A program made the translations under genes and the position numbers. DNA of 64,000 nucleotides from Sediminibacillus massiliensis. Lineage in GTDB: Bacteria > Bacillota > Bacilli > Bacillales > Amphibacillaceae. Shown here in pieces: positions 9,131 to 16,512 of this stretch. Under the pieces are notes generated by a model. That model was given only the letters and a program-made list of their open reading frames with translations, was not told the DNA's origin and did no database searches. Position 1 is the stretch's first letter; the number at the start of each line of letters is the position of its first letter. The stretch lies in contig NZ_LT732535.1 of the NCBI RefSeq assembly GCF_900156915.1, positions 889,480 through 953,479 of the forward strand, given 5' to 3'.

Positions 9131-9571
9131 TCACTTTGGTGCGTGAATAAACTTATTCAACTGCTTCAGAATTGCTCTTCTTGTAAGAATTCCGTCAAAG
9201 TAACCTTCTTCATCTGCAACACATACAAATGGATAATCAATGACTGATTTGAGTGCAGTGGTAAGCGTATCATCCTTGTGTAAACATGGGAGATCCGTAT
9301 TCATCACTTCATGAACTTTGATATCGGACAGCCTTTCCATCTCAAACCGCTCAAGACCCAGTAAGTTATTGAGGATAATCGTTTTTCCGATTGTTCCTTG
9401 TAACTTATATGCGGCATCCAATACGGGAACCGCAGAATAGCCTGATTTGACCAATACAAGCAATGCATGTTCTAATGGATTTCCGACTTGTACATGTGCG
9501 ACTTTTTCCGAAGAAATCATCAATTCGCCGACAGTAATGTCCGTCATTTCTTTACTTTTCGTATTCGTCAT
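9131..9571 (-). CDS. ykuL: CBS-domain protein YkuL
   Basis: A 146-residue protein consisting of a CBS-domain pair: the first repeat spans about 12-75 (ISSEKVAHVQVGNPLEHALL) and the second about 80-140 (DLPCLHKDDTLTTALKSV). CBS pairs usually bind adenine nucleotides. B. subtilis YkuL is the same size, and its relatives include cyclic-di-AMP binders; ligand binding here is inferred. AAGGAG precedes the ATG. In B. subtilis ykuL is followed by ccpC, ykuN, ykuO and ykuP before dapH; here dapH lies next to it. Confidence 0.88.
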   Translation of the reverse strand: MTNTKSKEMTDITVGELMISSEKVAHVQVGNPLEHALLVLVKSGYSAVPVLDAAYKLQGTIGKTIILNNLLGLERFEMERLSDIKVHEVMNTDLPCLHKDDTLTTALKSVIDYPFVCVADEEGYFDGILTRRAILKQLNKFIHAPK

Positions 9572-9805
9572 TTTATTAACACTCCTTTAAAATCCAGTTG
9601 AAGGAGTCCAATTTCACGCAATAATCCCACGTTCTATAATATCATATTCAGCACCGGAAAACTACGGTCCCTCAACCTAAACATGTCAGTGGCAATGAAA
9701 ATAATTCCATAGCCCTGCATACCACGCCTTTATTTTACCTTTATATTGTCAGGTCAAACGTGTATAATAAAAGTTAAAATCAATTTATTCGAAAGGACGA
9801 TAGTT

Positions 9806-10444
9806 TTGGCGCAAACCCATACTTTTACTAAAGGCGAGGAAATTGCTAATTCGGTCACCCATGGCATCGGAGCTCTGCTGAGCATTGCTGCCCTGGTAAC
9901 TTTAATTATACACGCCTCTCTATACGGTACTTTCTGGCATTTGACGAGTTTCACCTTATTCGGTTTAACCATGGTCCTGCTGTATGTTTCATCCACATTT
10001 GTACATGCATTGCCCAAAGGAAAAGCGAAAGACATATTTGAAATTCTCGATCATTCAGCCATTTACTTTTTTATAGCTGGCACCTACACTCCTTACTTGT
10101 TTTTAGCAGTCGACGGCTGGATTGGCTGGACACTGTTCGGGGTTGTCTGGGGTCTTGCCATTGCAGGAACCATATTTAAATGTTTTTTTGTGAAAAAGTT
10201 TTTATTTGTATCCACAATAGGATATATCGTTATTGGTTGGCAAATTGTATTCGCATGGCAGATACTGGTCAAAAATGTGCCATATAACGGGATGCTCTTC
10301 TTGGTTATTGGAGGGCTCCTCTACACCCTTGGCTCCATTTTTTATGTATGGAGGGGCTTTAAGTTTCACCATGCTGTTTGGCATCTCTTTGTTTTAGGTG
10401 GTTCCATTTTCCATTTCTTTTCAGTAATCCTCTATCTGGGATGA
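9806..10444 (+). CDS. yplQ: Hemolysin III family membrane protein (YplQ-like)
   Basis: PAQR/hemolysin-III family integral membrane protein, 212 residues, about seven helices. Family marks are EEIANSVTHGIGALLSI near the N-terminus, YVSSTFVHALP and the C-terminal FHHAVWHLFVLGGSIFHFF, whose histidines match the family metal site. The start is TTG at 9806 behind GAAAGGA; an upstream ATG in frame has no ribosome site and would add unrelated residues. The family's role is unsettled despite the name. Confidence 0.85.
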   Translation: MAQTHTFTKGEEIANSVTHGIGALLSIAALVTLIIHASLYGTFWHLTSFTLFGLTMVLLYVSSTFVHALPKGKAKDIFEILDHSAIYFFIAGTYTPYLFLAVDGWIGWTLFGVVWGLAIAGTIFKCFFVKKFLFVSTIGYIVIGWQIVFAWQILVKNVPYNGMLFLVIGGLLYTLGSIFYVWRGFKFHHAVWHLFVLGGSIFHFFSVILYLG

Positions 10445-10464
10445 ACAATTTGGGTTCCGGTCGA

Positions 10465-10499
10465 TGGAAGTCTTCAAAATTAGAAGACTTCCATTTTTT
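10465..10499 (+). terminator. Terminator after yplQ-like gene
   Basis: Stem TGGAAGTCTTC / GAAGACTTCCA followed by TTTTTT. Confidence 0.9.
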
Positions 10500-10624
10500 G
10501 TGATGTTCTTTTTATCAATTCAGTGAATTCTTATTGAAGTAATTGATTTTATTTATTAAAACTTGTAAATTGAATAGGATGTAGAGCAATACGATTAACT
10601 CCTGACGAAAGGCTTGGAGAAATT

Positions 10625-11476
10625 ATGAACCGAAGATCGTTTTTGAAAAAGGCTCTCGCTTCTACACTAGGATTGTTGGGTTTAAGCGGTGGGACCTATT
10701 ATTATGCAAGAGAAATTGAACCAAGTATGCTTACGATTCACAAGGAAACACTTTCTTCTAATAAAATACCAACACAATTGGATGATCTGACCATTCTTCA
10801 ATTTTCAGACACGCATGTAGGCTTTCATTATAGCTTGGAACAATTGGAGGAATTGGTTTACGAGATAAATGCCCAGAGTCCAGATATTGTAGTTTTCACG
10901 GGTGATCTTGTTGATATGCCAAACGAGTTTCCGTGGGGTAACGGAATAATAGAAATTCTCAACAAAATTAAAGCACCCATGGGAAAATACTGGATATATG
11001 GCAACCATGACCATGGCGGATATGGAACAGAGACTTTATTGGAGACAATGGAGGCCGGCGGATTTTCTCTATTGCAAAACAGCCATGTGGAAATAGAGAA
11101 ACAAGGAGCAGCTTTTACTTTAGCAGGTCTGGATGATTTGATGCTTGGCAAACCCGATTTAGAAGAGGCACTGAAAAATGCTGACCCTGACAATTACACC
11201 ATGCTGCTTGTACACGAACCAGACTATGCGGATAATACGATTAACTACCAAGTAGATTGCCAGTTATCCGGGCATAGTCATGGCGGGCAAATTCAAATTC
11301 CCTTGATCGGATATATCTATACACCCAAGTTTGCCGAGAAATATGTAGAAGGCAAATACTTGATAGACGAAAAATTGGAATTGTTCGTAAGTAGAGGGGT
11401 AGGGACCACCAGGCTTCCTTATCGCTTTCTGTGCAGACCTGAAATAACCGTCTTTAAAATGGAAGCATCTTCCTGA
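10625..11476 (+). CDS. ykuE: Tat-exported metallophosphoesterase YkuE
   Basis: Calcineurin-like phosphoesterase, 283 residues (B. subtilis YkuE 286). The N-terminal NRRSFLKKALAS is a twin-arginine signal, so the folded enzyme is exported through the Tat pathway and anchored or kept in the wall. Metal-binding blocks are in order: FSDTHVG (about 59-65), FTGDLVD, YGNHDHGG, and GHSHGGQ near residue 219. ATG follows AGGCTTGGAGA. Substrate unknown. B. subtilis ykuE lies in the same yku neighbourhood. Confidence 0.9.
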   Translation: MNRRSFLKKALASTLGLLGLSGGTYYYAREIEPSMLTIHKETLSSNKIPTQLDDLTILQFSDTHVGFHYSLEQLEELVYEINAQSPDIVVFTGDLVDMPNEFPWGNGIIEILNKIKAPMGKYWIYGNHDHGGYGTETLLETMEAGGFSLLQNSHVEIEKQGAAFTLAGLDDLMLGKPDLEEALKNADPDNYTMLLVHEPDYADNTINYQVDCQLSGHSHGGQIQIPLIGYIYTPKFAEKYVEGKYLIDEKLELFVSRGVGTTRLPYRFLCRPEITVFKMEASS

Positions 11477-11594
11477 GCAATTTTCAATGTTACAACTTAG
11501 ATTAAACGGGTATTTATCCAATCGAACAAGCTCCACCACTCTTAATAATTCATATACTTTAACGAAAGATAATTTTCAGGAGAGGGGGAGCGTT

Positions 11595-11813
11595 TTGGAT
11601 TACAACAGACATGTATTGCTGCCTTATGCTCGTTCACCTCACCAAGACCAGCGTTTTTTCCCTGGACCGGCCCTTCCATTTTTGACCGGTCTTGCGTTCG
11701 GTCCATTGCTGTATGGTGCTTTTCAACCAGGATATTATCCACCATATCCACCTTACCGGCCGAGACCGCCGTATTATCCATATGGTTATCCTTACGGCTA
11801 TCCTAAGTGGTGA
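11595..11813 (+). CDS. Small proline/tyrosine-rich protein, spore-coat-like
   Basis: Seventy-two residues with start TTG behind AGGAGAGGGGG. The N-terminal half is ordinary (LLPYARSPHQ), followed by a short hydrophobic stretch FLTGLAFGPLLYGAF and a low-complexity C-terminus built from YPPYPPYRPRPPYYPYG-like repeats. Such composition is common in Bacillaceae spore-coat or surface peptides, but I do not recognise a named family. An in-frame ATG far upstream has no ribosome site. A strong terminator follows directly, so it is a monocistronic unit. Confidence 0.65.
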   Translation: MDYNRHVLLPYARSPHQDQRFFPGPALPFLTGLAFGPLLYGAFQPGYYPPYPPYRPRPPYYPYGYPYGYPKW

Positions 11814-11820
11814 TGGTATA

Positions 11821-11854
11821 AGCAAGCCTTTTGTGTGCAGGCTTGCTTTTCTTT
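11821..11854 (+). terminator. Terminator after the Pro/Tyr-rich gene
   Basis: Stem AGCAAGCC / GGCTTGCT followed by TTTCTTTT. Confidence 0.85.
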
Positions 11855-11995
11855 TCCAGGAAATATTCATAAAAACGTCAGATAGTATTTCGATTAAGCA
11901 TGTTTACTCATCTTTACACATAACTTCCATAGTATTTTTCAATATTGCGTGCTAAAATGATTTGATAGTAGACAAGTAGTTGGAGGTATAAAGAT

Positions 11996-12568
11996 ATGAG
12001 AAGAAGTAAAACACTTATAGGGCTTGCTTTGTCCCTGATGATGTTGGCAGCTTGCGGCCCTAATTATGATGGAGATTTTTCTTACGAAGTGCAATCATTT
12101 GAAGCTATTAACCAAGATGGCGAGAAAGTAACCAAAGAAGACCTTGACGGTGAATTTTGGGTTGCAGACTTGATTTTCACTAATTGTGATAGTGTTTGCC
12201 CGCCAATGACAGCCAACATGGCAAGATTGCAGGAAAAACTGGAACAGGAAGGCTTGGATGTCCGGTTGGTTTCCTTTAGCATAGACCCCGAGAATGACAA
12301 ACCTGAGGTGCTAAAACAATACAGCGCTGAACGCGGGGGAAAATTCGATAATTGGGATTTGTTGACCGGCTATTCATTCGAAGATATAAAAGAACTGTCC
12401 ATTAAGTCCTTTAAAGCCCCTTTGGAGAAACTACCTGATTCAGATCAATTTATGCATGTAACCAACTTTTATCTAATCACGCCTGAAGGCAACGCAATTA
12501 AGAAGTACGATGGCACTAAAGCAGCGAATATGGACACCATCGTGGAAGATTTGAAAAAAATGATGTAA
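11996..12568 (+). CDS. ypmQ: Sco1/SenC-family copper chaperone lipoprotein (YpmQ-like)
   Basis: Membrane-anchored thioredoxin-fold protein that delivers copper to the CuA centre of cytochrome c oxidase. An N-terminal signal ends in the lipobox LAAC (Cys20). The metal site is FTNCDSVCPPM with the CxxxC pair, and the third ligand is the histidine in QFMHVTNFYLI. At 190 residues it is the size of B. subtilis Sco (193). TTGGAGG precedes the ATG. It implies an aa3/caa3-type oxidase elsewhere in the genome, in addition to the bd oxidases here. Confidence 0.93.
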   Translation: MRRSKTLIGLALSLMMLAACGPNYDGDFSYEVQSFEAINQDGEKVTKEDLDGEFWVADLIFTNCDSVCPPMTANMARLQEKLEQEGLDVRLVSFSIDPENDKPEVLKQYSAERGGKFDNWDLLTGYSFEDIKELSIKSFKAPLEKLPDSDQFMHVTNFYLITPEGNAIKKYDGTKAANMDTIVEDLKKMM

Positions 12569-12620
12569 CAAAAAATAAACCATTATCATCTGCATACATA
12601 CTAAGAGAGGAGAACGATTT

Positions 12621-13088
12621 ATGGTTAGTAACCAGGACAGTATCAACCTTATCGCAAAAGCGTTATATACCGTTAACCGACATGCTAAATCAGCTCCTGA
12701 TCCCAGACAATTATATGCCATGAAGAAACAGGCGATAAATAAACTAATAAAAGAAAAACAAGCGAAAAAAGTGGGACTTCATTTTTCGGAAAATCCCAGG
12801 TTTAGCCGGCAGTATTCGACCCTGCTTGTAAAGGTCAGTGATTATTATTTCCACATCCCACCTACAAAGTCAGACTTTAAAGAACTTAAACATTTAGGGA
12901 ATGTTGACAAAGATTACCGTAATCCGAAACCCAACATATCTTTGGCACAATCTAAAAAAATACTCAGCAAGTATTTGGGATGGTCGAATAATGCTTCAAA
13001 CAATGACTGGAACAGATCAAGACCATCCTCTTCTTACTATACTCCCTCTTCACTCGGTCAGTGGAACCGTCGTCAGAATCACAAGTAA
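12621..13088 (+). CDS. ykyB: YkyB-like protein of unknown function
   Basis: A 155-residue soluble protein matching B. subtilis YkyB (154 residues). Shared stretches are KALYTVNRHAKSAPDP, KVGLHFSENPRFS and DYYFHIPPTKSDFKEL. The last 40 residues are Ser/Asn-rich and look disordered. Function is not known. AGAGAGGAG precedes the ATG. In B. subtilis ykyB lies near cheV and patA; here patA is about 1 kb downstream and cheV is absent. Confidence 0.87.
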   Translation: MVSNQDSINLIAKALYTVNRHAKSAPDPRQLYAMKKQAINKLIKEKQAKKVGLHFSENPRFSRQYSTLLVKVSDYYFHIPPTKSDFKELKHLGNVDKDYRNPKPNISLAQSKKILSKYLGWSNNASNNDWNRSRPSSSYYTPSSLGQWNRRQNHK

Positions 13089-13109
13089 CTTCTTTTTAAG
13101 GAATGAAAA

Positions 13110-13149
13110 AACACCGGTAGATCCTTTCTAAACCGGTGTTTCTTTTTTT
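13110..13149 (+). terminator. Terminator after ykyB
   Basis: Stem AACACCGGT / ACCGGTGTT followed by TCTTTTTTT. Confidence 0.9.
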
Positions 13150-13202
13150 GTAGTTTCAAATTGCTGTATCAAAGGTATGAATAGATAAAAAGGAGGTTTA
13201 TC

Positions 13203-13421
13203 ATGACAGAGTTACAAGACTTTTTATATGAATTAAACCGTTACATGAACCAAACTTCTGTCCTGCAAGATTCCTACAAACGTCTTTCCGAAAATGAGAA
13301 GCAGCTGGTCTTGGCTCAATCGCCAAACGGAAGTTCACCAGATGCTTTATACAACCAATCGATTTCATGGCTGAATTCATTACAAGAGGAAATGGGAATT
13401 AAAGATGAAGAACCTTATTGA
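13203..13421 (+). CDS. Small acidic protein, family not recognised
   Basis: Seventy-two residues with an excellent ribosome site (AAAGGAGG) and its own terminator. The sequence is helical and polar, with no Cys, signal peptide or membrane segment: two likely helices (about 2-32 and 45-65) are separated by an Asn/Ser/Pro-rich turn (AQSPNGSSPD). I cannot assign a function. Confidence 0.75.
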   Translation: MTELQDFLYELNRYMNQTSVLQDSYKRLSENEKQLVLAQSPNGSSPDALYNQSISWLNSLQEEMGIKDEEPY

Positions 13422-13453
13422 TCATTGCAACTAAGCAAAAGACAATCATTCTT

Positions 13454-13502
13454 CAGGGAAGAATCAATACTCTAGCCTACTGATTCTTTCCTGTTTCTTT
13501 TC
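13454..13502 (+). terminator. Terminator after the small acidic gene
   Basis: Stem CAGGGAAGAATCA / TGATTCTTTCCTG followed by TTTCTTTT. Confidence 0.85.
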
Positions 13503-13569
13503 TGCAGCAACTTCAAGTATAGTTGGGGAGAAATATTGAGAGCTAGTAAATGTAAAGAAGCTATCTCAT

Positions 13570-13932
13570 CTAACTATTCGTATGTATCGACATCCTGCTC
13601 TTAACAAAACCATACAACAACATACCCAACTTTAAGATGATTAAAGTAACTCCAAACAAAATAATACCAAGGTAAAAGCTTGGAATATCACCTGGAGCTT
13701 TTCTGGTAAAATAAACAACAAAAGATATTACTCCCATGCTCCCCCACATATAACTCATCAAGTTCTCCCACCTTAACATGATCAGTAATCTGATAATGGG
13801 CCGGACTATTAAGAAAAGAGCGGCCATCAAGAAAAATCCCGCCATCAGGTATAAATAGGTGTCGTTCAATCCCAATGTATTCAACTGTGCTTTCTTGATC
13901 CAAATAAGATCTATCAGTAACCAACTTTCCAT
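13570..13932 (-). CDS. Small membrane protein of unknown function
   Basis: A 120-residue protein with three predicted transmembrane helices (about 25-50, 60-76 and 83-108), separated by short loops rich in Arg/Lys. There is no enzymatic motif. GGAGGTGAGTT before the ATG strongly supports the start. It lies between a convergent small gene and divergent patA. I do not recognise the family. Confidence 0.75.
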   Translation of the reverse strand: MESWLLIDLIWIKKAQLNTLGLNDTYLYLMAGFFLMAALFLIVRPIIRLLIMLRWENLMSYMWGSMGVISFVVYFTRKAPGDIPSFYLGIILFGVTLIILKLGMLLYGFVKSRMSIHTNS

Positions 13933-14150
13933 AACTCACCTCCACACCCATTTGTTTCCATTATTCCCCTACCCTCTTACATTATATACTTCCAGCGGGA
14001 ACTGCCTCAGGAAGTCACTTTTCAATCCACTACTTCGTTCCAAACCAAAGTTGCAGCTACTTTTATCAAGACGGCAGTCTATGATAATATCAGAACAGTT
14101 ACAATTTACTTTTACTAACTTATACTTACAATAGGGATGTGGAGGAAAAA

Positions 14151-15317
14151 ATGGAACACCTTTTAAACAATAAAGTAAAGAACATCGAGATATCCGGTAT
14201 CAGAAAATTTTTCAACATGGTTAACGGTAAGGAAGATGTCATATCATTGACTATCGGACAACCAGATTTCTTCACTCCGGATGTAGTGAAAGAAGCCGGC
14301 AAACAAGCTATAGACAACAACCAGACCACTTATACACACAACGCCGGACTACTTTCTCTCAGAGAAGCGATTTCCGGTTTTGTCAGTGAAAATCACGGAT
14401 TAAACTACAAGCCTGAAGAAGAAATAATCGTCACTGTCGGTGCATCTCAAGCAATCGACATTGCTCTGAGAACGATTGTAAACCCGGGAGATGAAGTTAT
14501 TTTGCCTTCCCCGGTTTATCCGGGGTACGAACCATTGATCAAGCTTGCAGGCGGTGTACCTGTCTTTGCCAAAATCAATCAGACCAACTTTAAAATCACT
14601 AAACAGATAATTGCCGAGCACATAACTGAACGAACCAAATGTATCATTCTTCCCTATCCCTCCAATCCCACAGGAGTTACATTGGAAGAATCCGAATTAA
14701 AAGAAATTGCTGACTTGCTTGAGGACAAGGATATCTTCATTCTTACCGATGAAATTTATAGTGAACTTGTATATGAGCACCCACACAAATCAATCGCTCA
14801 ATACCAGCAAGTCAAAAATAAAACAATTGTTATAAACGGACTTTCGAAATCACATTCGATGACGGGATGGAGACTAGGATTCCTGCTTGCTCCGTCATGG
14901 ATTTGCCAACACATCCTAAAGGTTCATCAATATAACGTTTCTTGTGCGTCATCTATCAGTCAGCATGCAGCCCTTACAGCTTTGACAACTGGAAAATGCG
15001 ATCCTCTAAGAATGAGAGAGAAATACCGAGAACGCCGCGATTATGTATTTGACAGGCTTACTGAAATGGGAATATCTGTTGATAAACCGGATGGGGCTTT
15101 CTATTTTTTCCTTCCTGTCTCCTTAGAAGGATGGAGTACATTTGACTTGGCTGTAAAGCTTGTCGATGAAGCGAAACTTGCACTCGTGCCCGGTGATGCT
15201 TTCGGTGAAGCCGGGAAAGGATTTCTCAGATTATCGTACGCATACGATATGACAACCCTGGAAAAAGGATTGGACCGGCTGGAGTCTTTCTTGGTGAATC
15301 ATTGCCATAACGGTTAG
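14151..15317 (+). CDS. patA: N-acetyl-LL-diaminopimelate-type aminotransferase PatA
   Basis: Class I PLP-dependent aminotransferase, 388 residues, very similar to B. subtilis PatA from its first residues (MEHLLNNKVKNIEISGIRKF). Typical motifs are YPSNPTGVTL, LSDEIYSEL-like LTDEIYSELVYE, and NGLSKSHSMTGWRLGF with the PLP lysine. PatA is proposed for the transamination step between DapH and DapL products, so it completes the acetyl-diaminopimelate branch encoded at 7-9 kb. I chose ATG 14151 just after GGAGG; the GTG four codons upstream overlaps that site. Confidence 0.93.
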   Translation: MEHLLNNKVKNIEISGIRKFFNMVNGKEDVISLTIGQPDFFTPDVVKEAGKQAIDNNQTTYTHNAGLLSLREAISGFVSENHGLNYKPEEEIIVTVGASQAIDIALRTIVNPGDEVILPSPVYPGYEPLIKLAGGVPVFAKINQTNFKITKQIIAEHITERTKCIILPYPSNPTGVTLEESELKEIADLLEDKDIFILTDEIYSELVYEHPHKSIAQYQQVKNKTIVINGLSKSHSMTGWRLGFLLAPSWICQHILKVHQYNVSCASSISQHAALTALTTGKCDPLRMREKYRERRDYVFDRLTEMGISVDKPDGAFYFFLPVSLEGWSTFDLAVKLVDEAKLALVPGDAFGEAGKGFLRLSYAYDMTTLEKGLDRLESFLVNHCHNG

Positions 15318-15344
15318 GTTCGACTAAGGGTAATTCCAACAAAA

Positions 15345-15385
15345 GGACTGGCCCCAACTTCGTCAAAGTTGGAACCAGTCCTTTT
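15345..15385. terminator. Terminator between patA and spo0E-like gene
   Basis: Long stem starting GGACTGG and ending CCAGTCC, followed by TTTT on the plus strand; placed between convergent genes. Confidence 0.85.
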
Positions 15386-15389
15386 CCTG

Positions 15390-15596
15390 TTATATACCGT
15401 TATCATGGTGACTTGCTGTCAACTGTTTGTTGTCTGGTTTTATTTGTTTCTTTGTATCATAGAGGTTCAGAAGCTGATCGAGCTCCTGGCTTATGGATAC
15501 AGATTCTGCACTTGAAAAGCCTTTTTTCAAGGCAACCTCGGTCATCTTATTTCTCAGAAGTTCTATCTTGACTAATAATAATTGTGTATCGTTCAT
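15390..15596 (-). CDS. Spo0E-like aspartyl-phosphate phosphatase (copy 1)
   Basis: Sixty-eight residues forming two helices, with the Spo0E family signature SISQELDQLLNLY around residues 34-46. Spo0E-type proteins dephosphorylate Spo0A~P or related response regulators and so delay sporulation. It is followed upstream on the same strand by a second family member. The ribosome site is weak (GGGGGTAAC before the ATG). The target regulator is not known. Confidence 0.85.
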   Translation of the reverse strand: MNDTQLLLVKIELLRNKMTEVALKKGFSSAESVSISQELDQLLNLYDTKKQIKPDNKQLTASHHDNGI

Positions 15597-15695
15597 TGGC
15601 TGCCGGGTTACCCCCTCTCCAGCGCGCTAATAAATGCTGATATAAAATTGCTTTTCTTGTATCTGTATGTGTTTGTCCGTCTAAGAAAGTCATCC

Positions 15696-15887
15696 CTAAC
15701 AGCTTGATATACTTGATAGATTTTCCCGCGAATATTCATTGAGAAGAACATCCAGTTCCTGACTATGCTGCACTGTGATCAAACTGGTAAATCCGTAAAG
15801 GTTTGCAACTTGAATCATTTGCTTTCTCTTATCCCGAATCTTTTCCTGTAAACTTTTCTTGTCGACATCTGCATAAGGACCTTCCAT
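15696..15887 (-). CDS. Spo0E-like aspartyl-phosphate phosphatase (copy 2)
   Basis: Sixty-three residues with the signature HSQELDVLLNEY around residues 40-51, preceded by a first helix (LQEKIRDKRKQMIQVANLYG). It is clearly a paralogue of the gene at 15390..15596. The start is ATG with GGTCTTGGAG upstream. Two adjacent genes may act on different response regulators. Confidence 0.82.
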   Translation of the reverse strand: MEGPYADVDKKSLQEKIRDKRKQMIQVANLYGFTSLITVQHSQELDVLLNEYSRENLSSISSC

Positions 15888-15974
15888 TTAGCTCCAAGAC
15901 CTTTCTCGTTTTTTAAGTATGAACGCTAATGATTATGCCAGACGTTCAATGGGAAGTAAAGCAAATCGCAAAAT

Positions 15975-16002
15975 TAGACAAAATTTTTAAACAATTTATG
16001 AT
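15975..16002 (+). promoter_or_regulatory. Sigma-A promoter of a candidate small RNA
   Basis: -35 TAGACA at 15975-15980, 16-base spacer, -10 TATGAT at 15997-16002, in an AT-rich context. The predicted start is near 16009. Confidence 0.6.
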
Positions 16003-16008
16003 AAAATC

Positions 16009-16232
16009 CACCTATTAGAGGATATGAATTAGACAATAACCATATCAAAGTCATTAACTTGCACAACTTCATGAACGGGAAACCCATATTAATCTGAGAA
16101 ACACCGGAAGGTCAGAATAAATCATCTGACCCACCGCGGTTGAACAAGAATAAAATGACCAAAGGTTTAAAGGCAGAACTCCCGGGTGACCGATTTCAGC
16201 CCAAGGGAGTTTCCGGCCTCTAAACCTTTTTT
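16009..16232 (+). ncRNA. Candidate small RNA of about 220 nt
   Basis: Promoter-to-terminator unit without an open frame of useful length. Internal structure includes hairpin GGTCAGA / TCTGACC (16111-16132 region), enclosed by AACaCCG / CGGTT, and a GGGAAACCC mini-hairpin. The 3' end is a long stem (AAAGGTTTA / TAAACCTTT with inner AACTCCCGGG / CCCaaGGGAGTT) followed by T6. I could not match it to a known riboswitch or named RNA. It is not a leader of the next plus-strand gene, since the terminator lies about 280 bases before it. Confidence 0.5.
16161..16232 (+). terminator. Long hairpin terminator of the candidate small RNA
   Basis: Outer stem AAAGGTTTA / TAAACCTTT, inner stems AACTCCC / GGGAGTT and GGG / CCC, then TTTTTT on the plus strand. 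It may also work for the small gene on the minus strand. Confidence 0.8.
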
Positions 16233-16308
16233 AAGCATTATCGAAAATACAATAGCCTATACTTCCAACTATAATCACCAAGGACACAATAAATAGAATG
16301 ACATCCAT
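16231..16308 (-). CDS. 25-residue single-pass membrane peptide
   Basis: The frame starts at ATG 16308 with GGGAGGTG nine bases upstream and encodes MDVILFIVSLVIIVGSIGYC followed by IFDNA. It is one hydrophobic helix with an acidic residue at each end. The stop touches the T-run of the terminator at 16161..16232. It resembles small regulatory membrane peptides (KdpF-type size), but I cannot assign a family. Support is the ribosome site, the composition and the terminator. Confidence 0.55.
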   Translation of the reverse strand: MDVILFIVSLVIIVGSIGYCIFDNA

Positions 16309-16512
16309 CTAGATACACCTCCCAGTCCCTATTCTATAGCCTTATTACTCTTTAATCAATACAGCAATAAATTGCCCCTGAACAACCAGGTCTATTTCCT
16401 TTTTCTCCTTCTATCGGTTTTTAGGTATGTATATAAAACTAATTATGATAAACTTAGTTCTGATTACGATGTTTAAAAGGAGCTTTTTTCCATATAGAAA
16501 GAGGGTGCATCA

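Noticed and set aside
16009-16232. T-box or riboswitch reading of the structured element (ACCGCGG and GGGAAACCC strings)
   Set aside because: The T-box antiterminator AGGGTGG is absent, the order of elements does not fit, and the unit ends in a terminator far from the next gene.
15888-16512. Mobile element or CRISPR remnant in the gene-poor gap
   Set aside because: No direct repeats, transposase fragments or spaced repeats; the region is explained by the small RNA unit and the tiny peptide frame.
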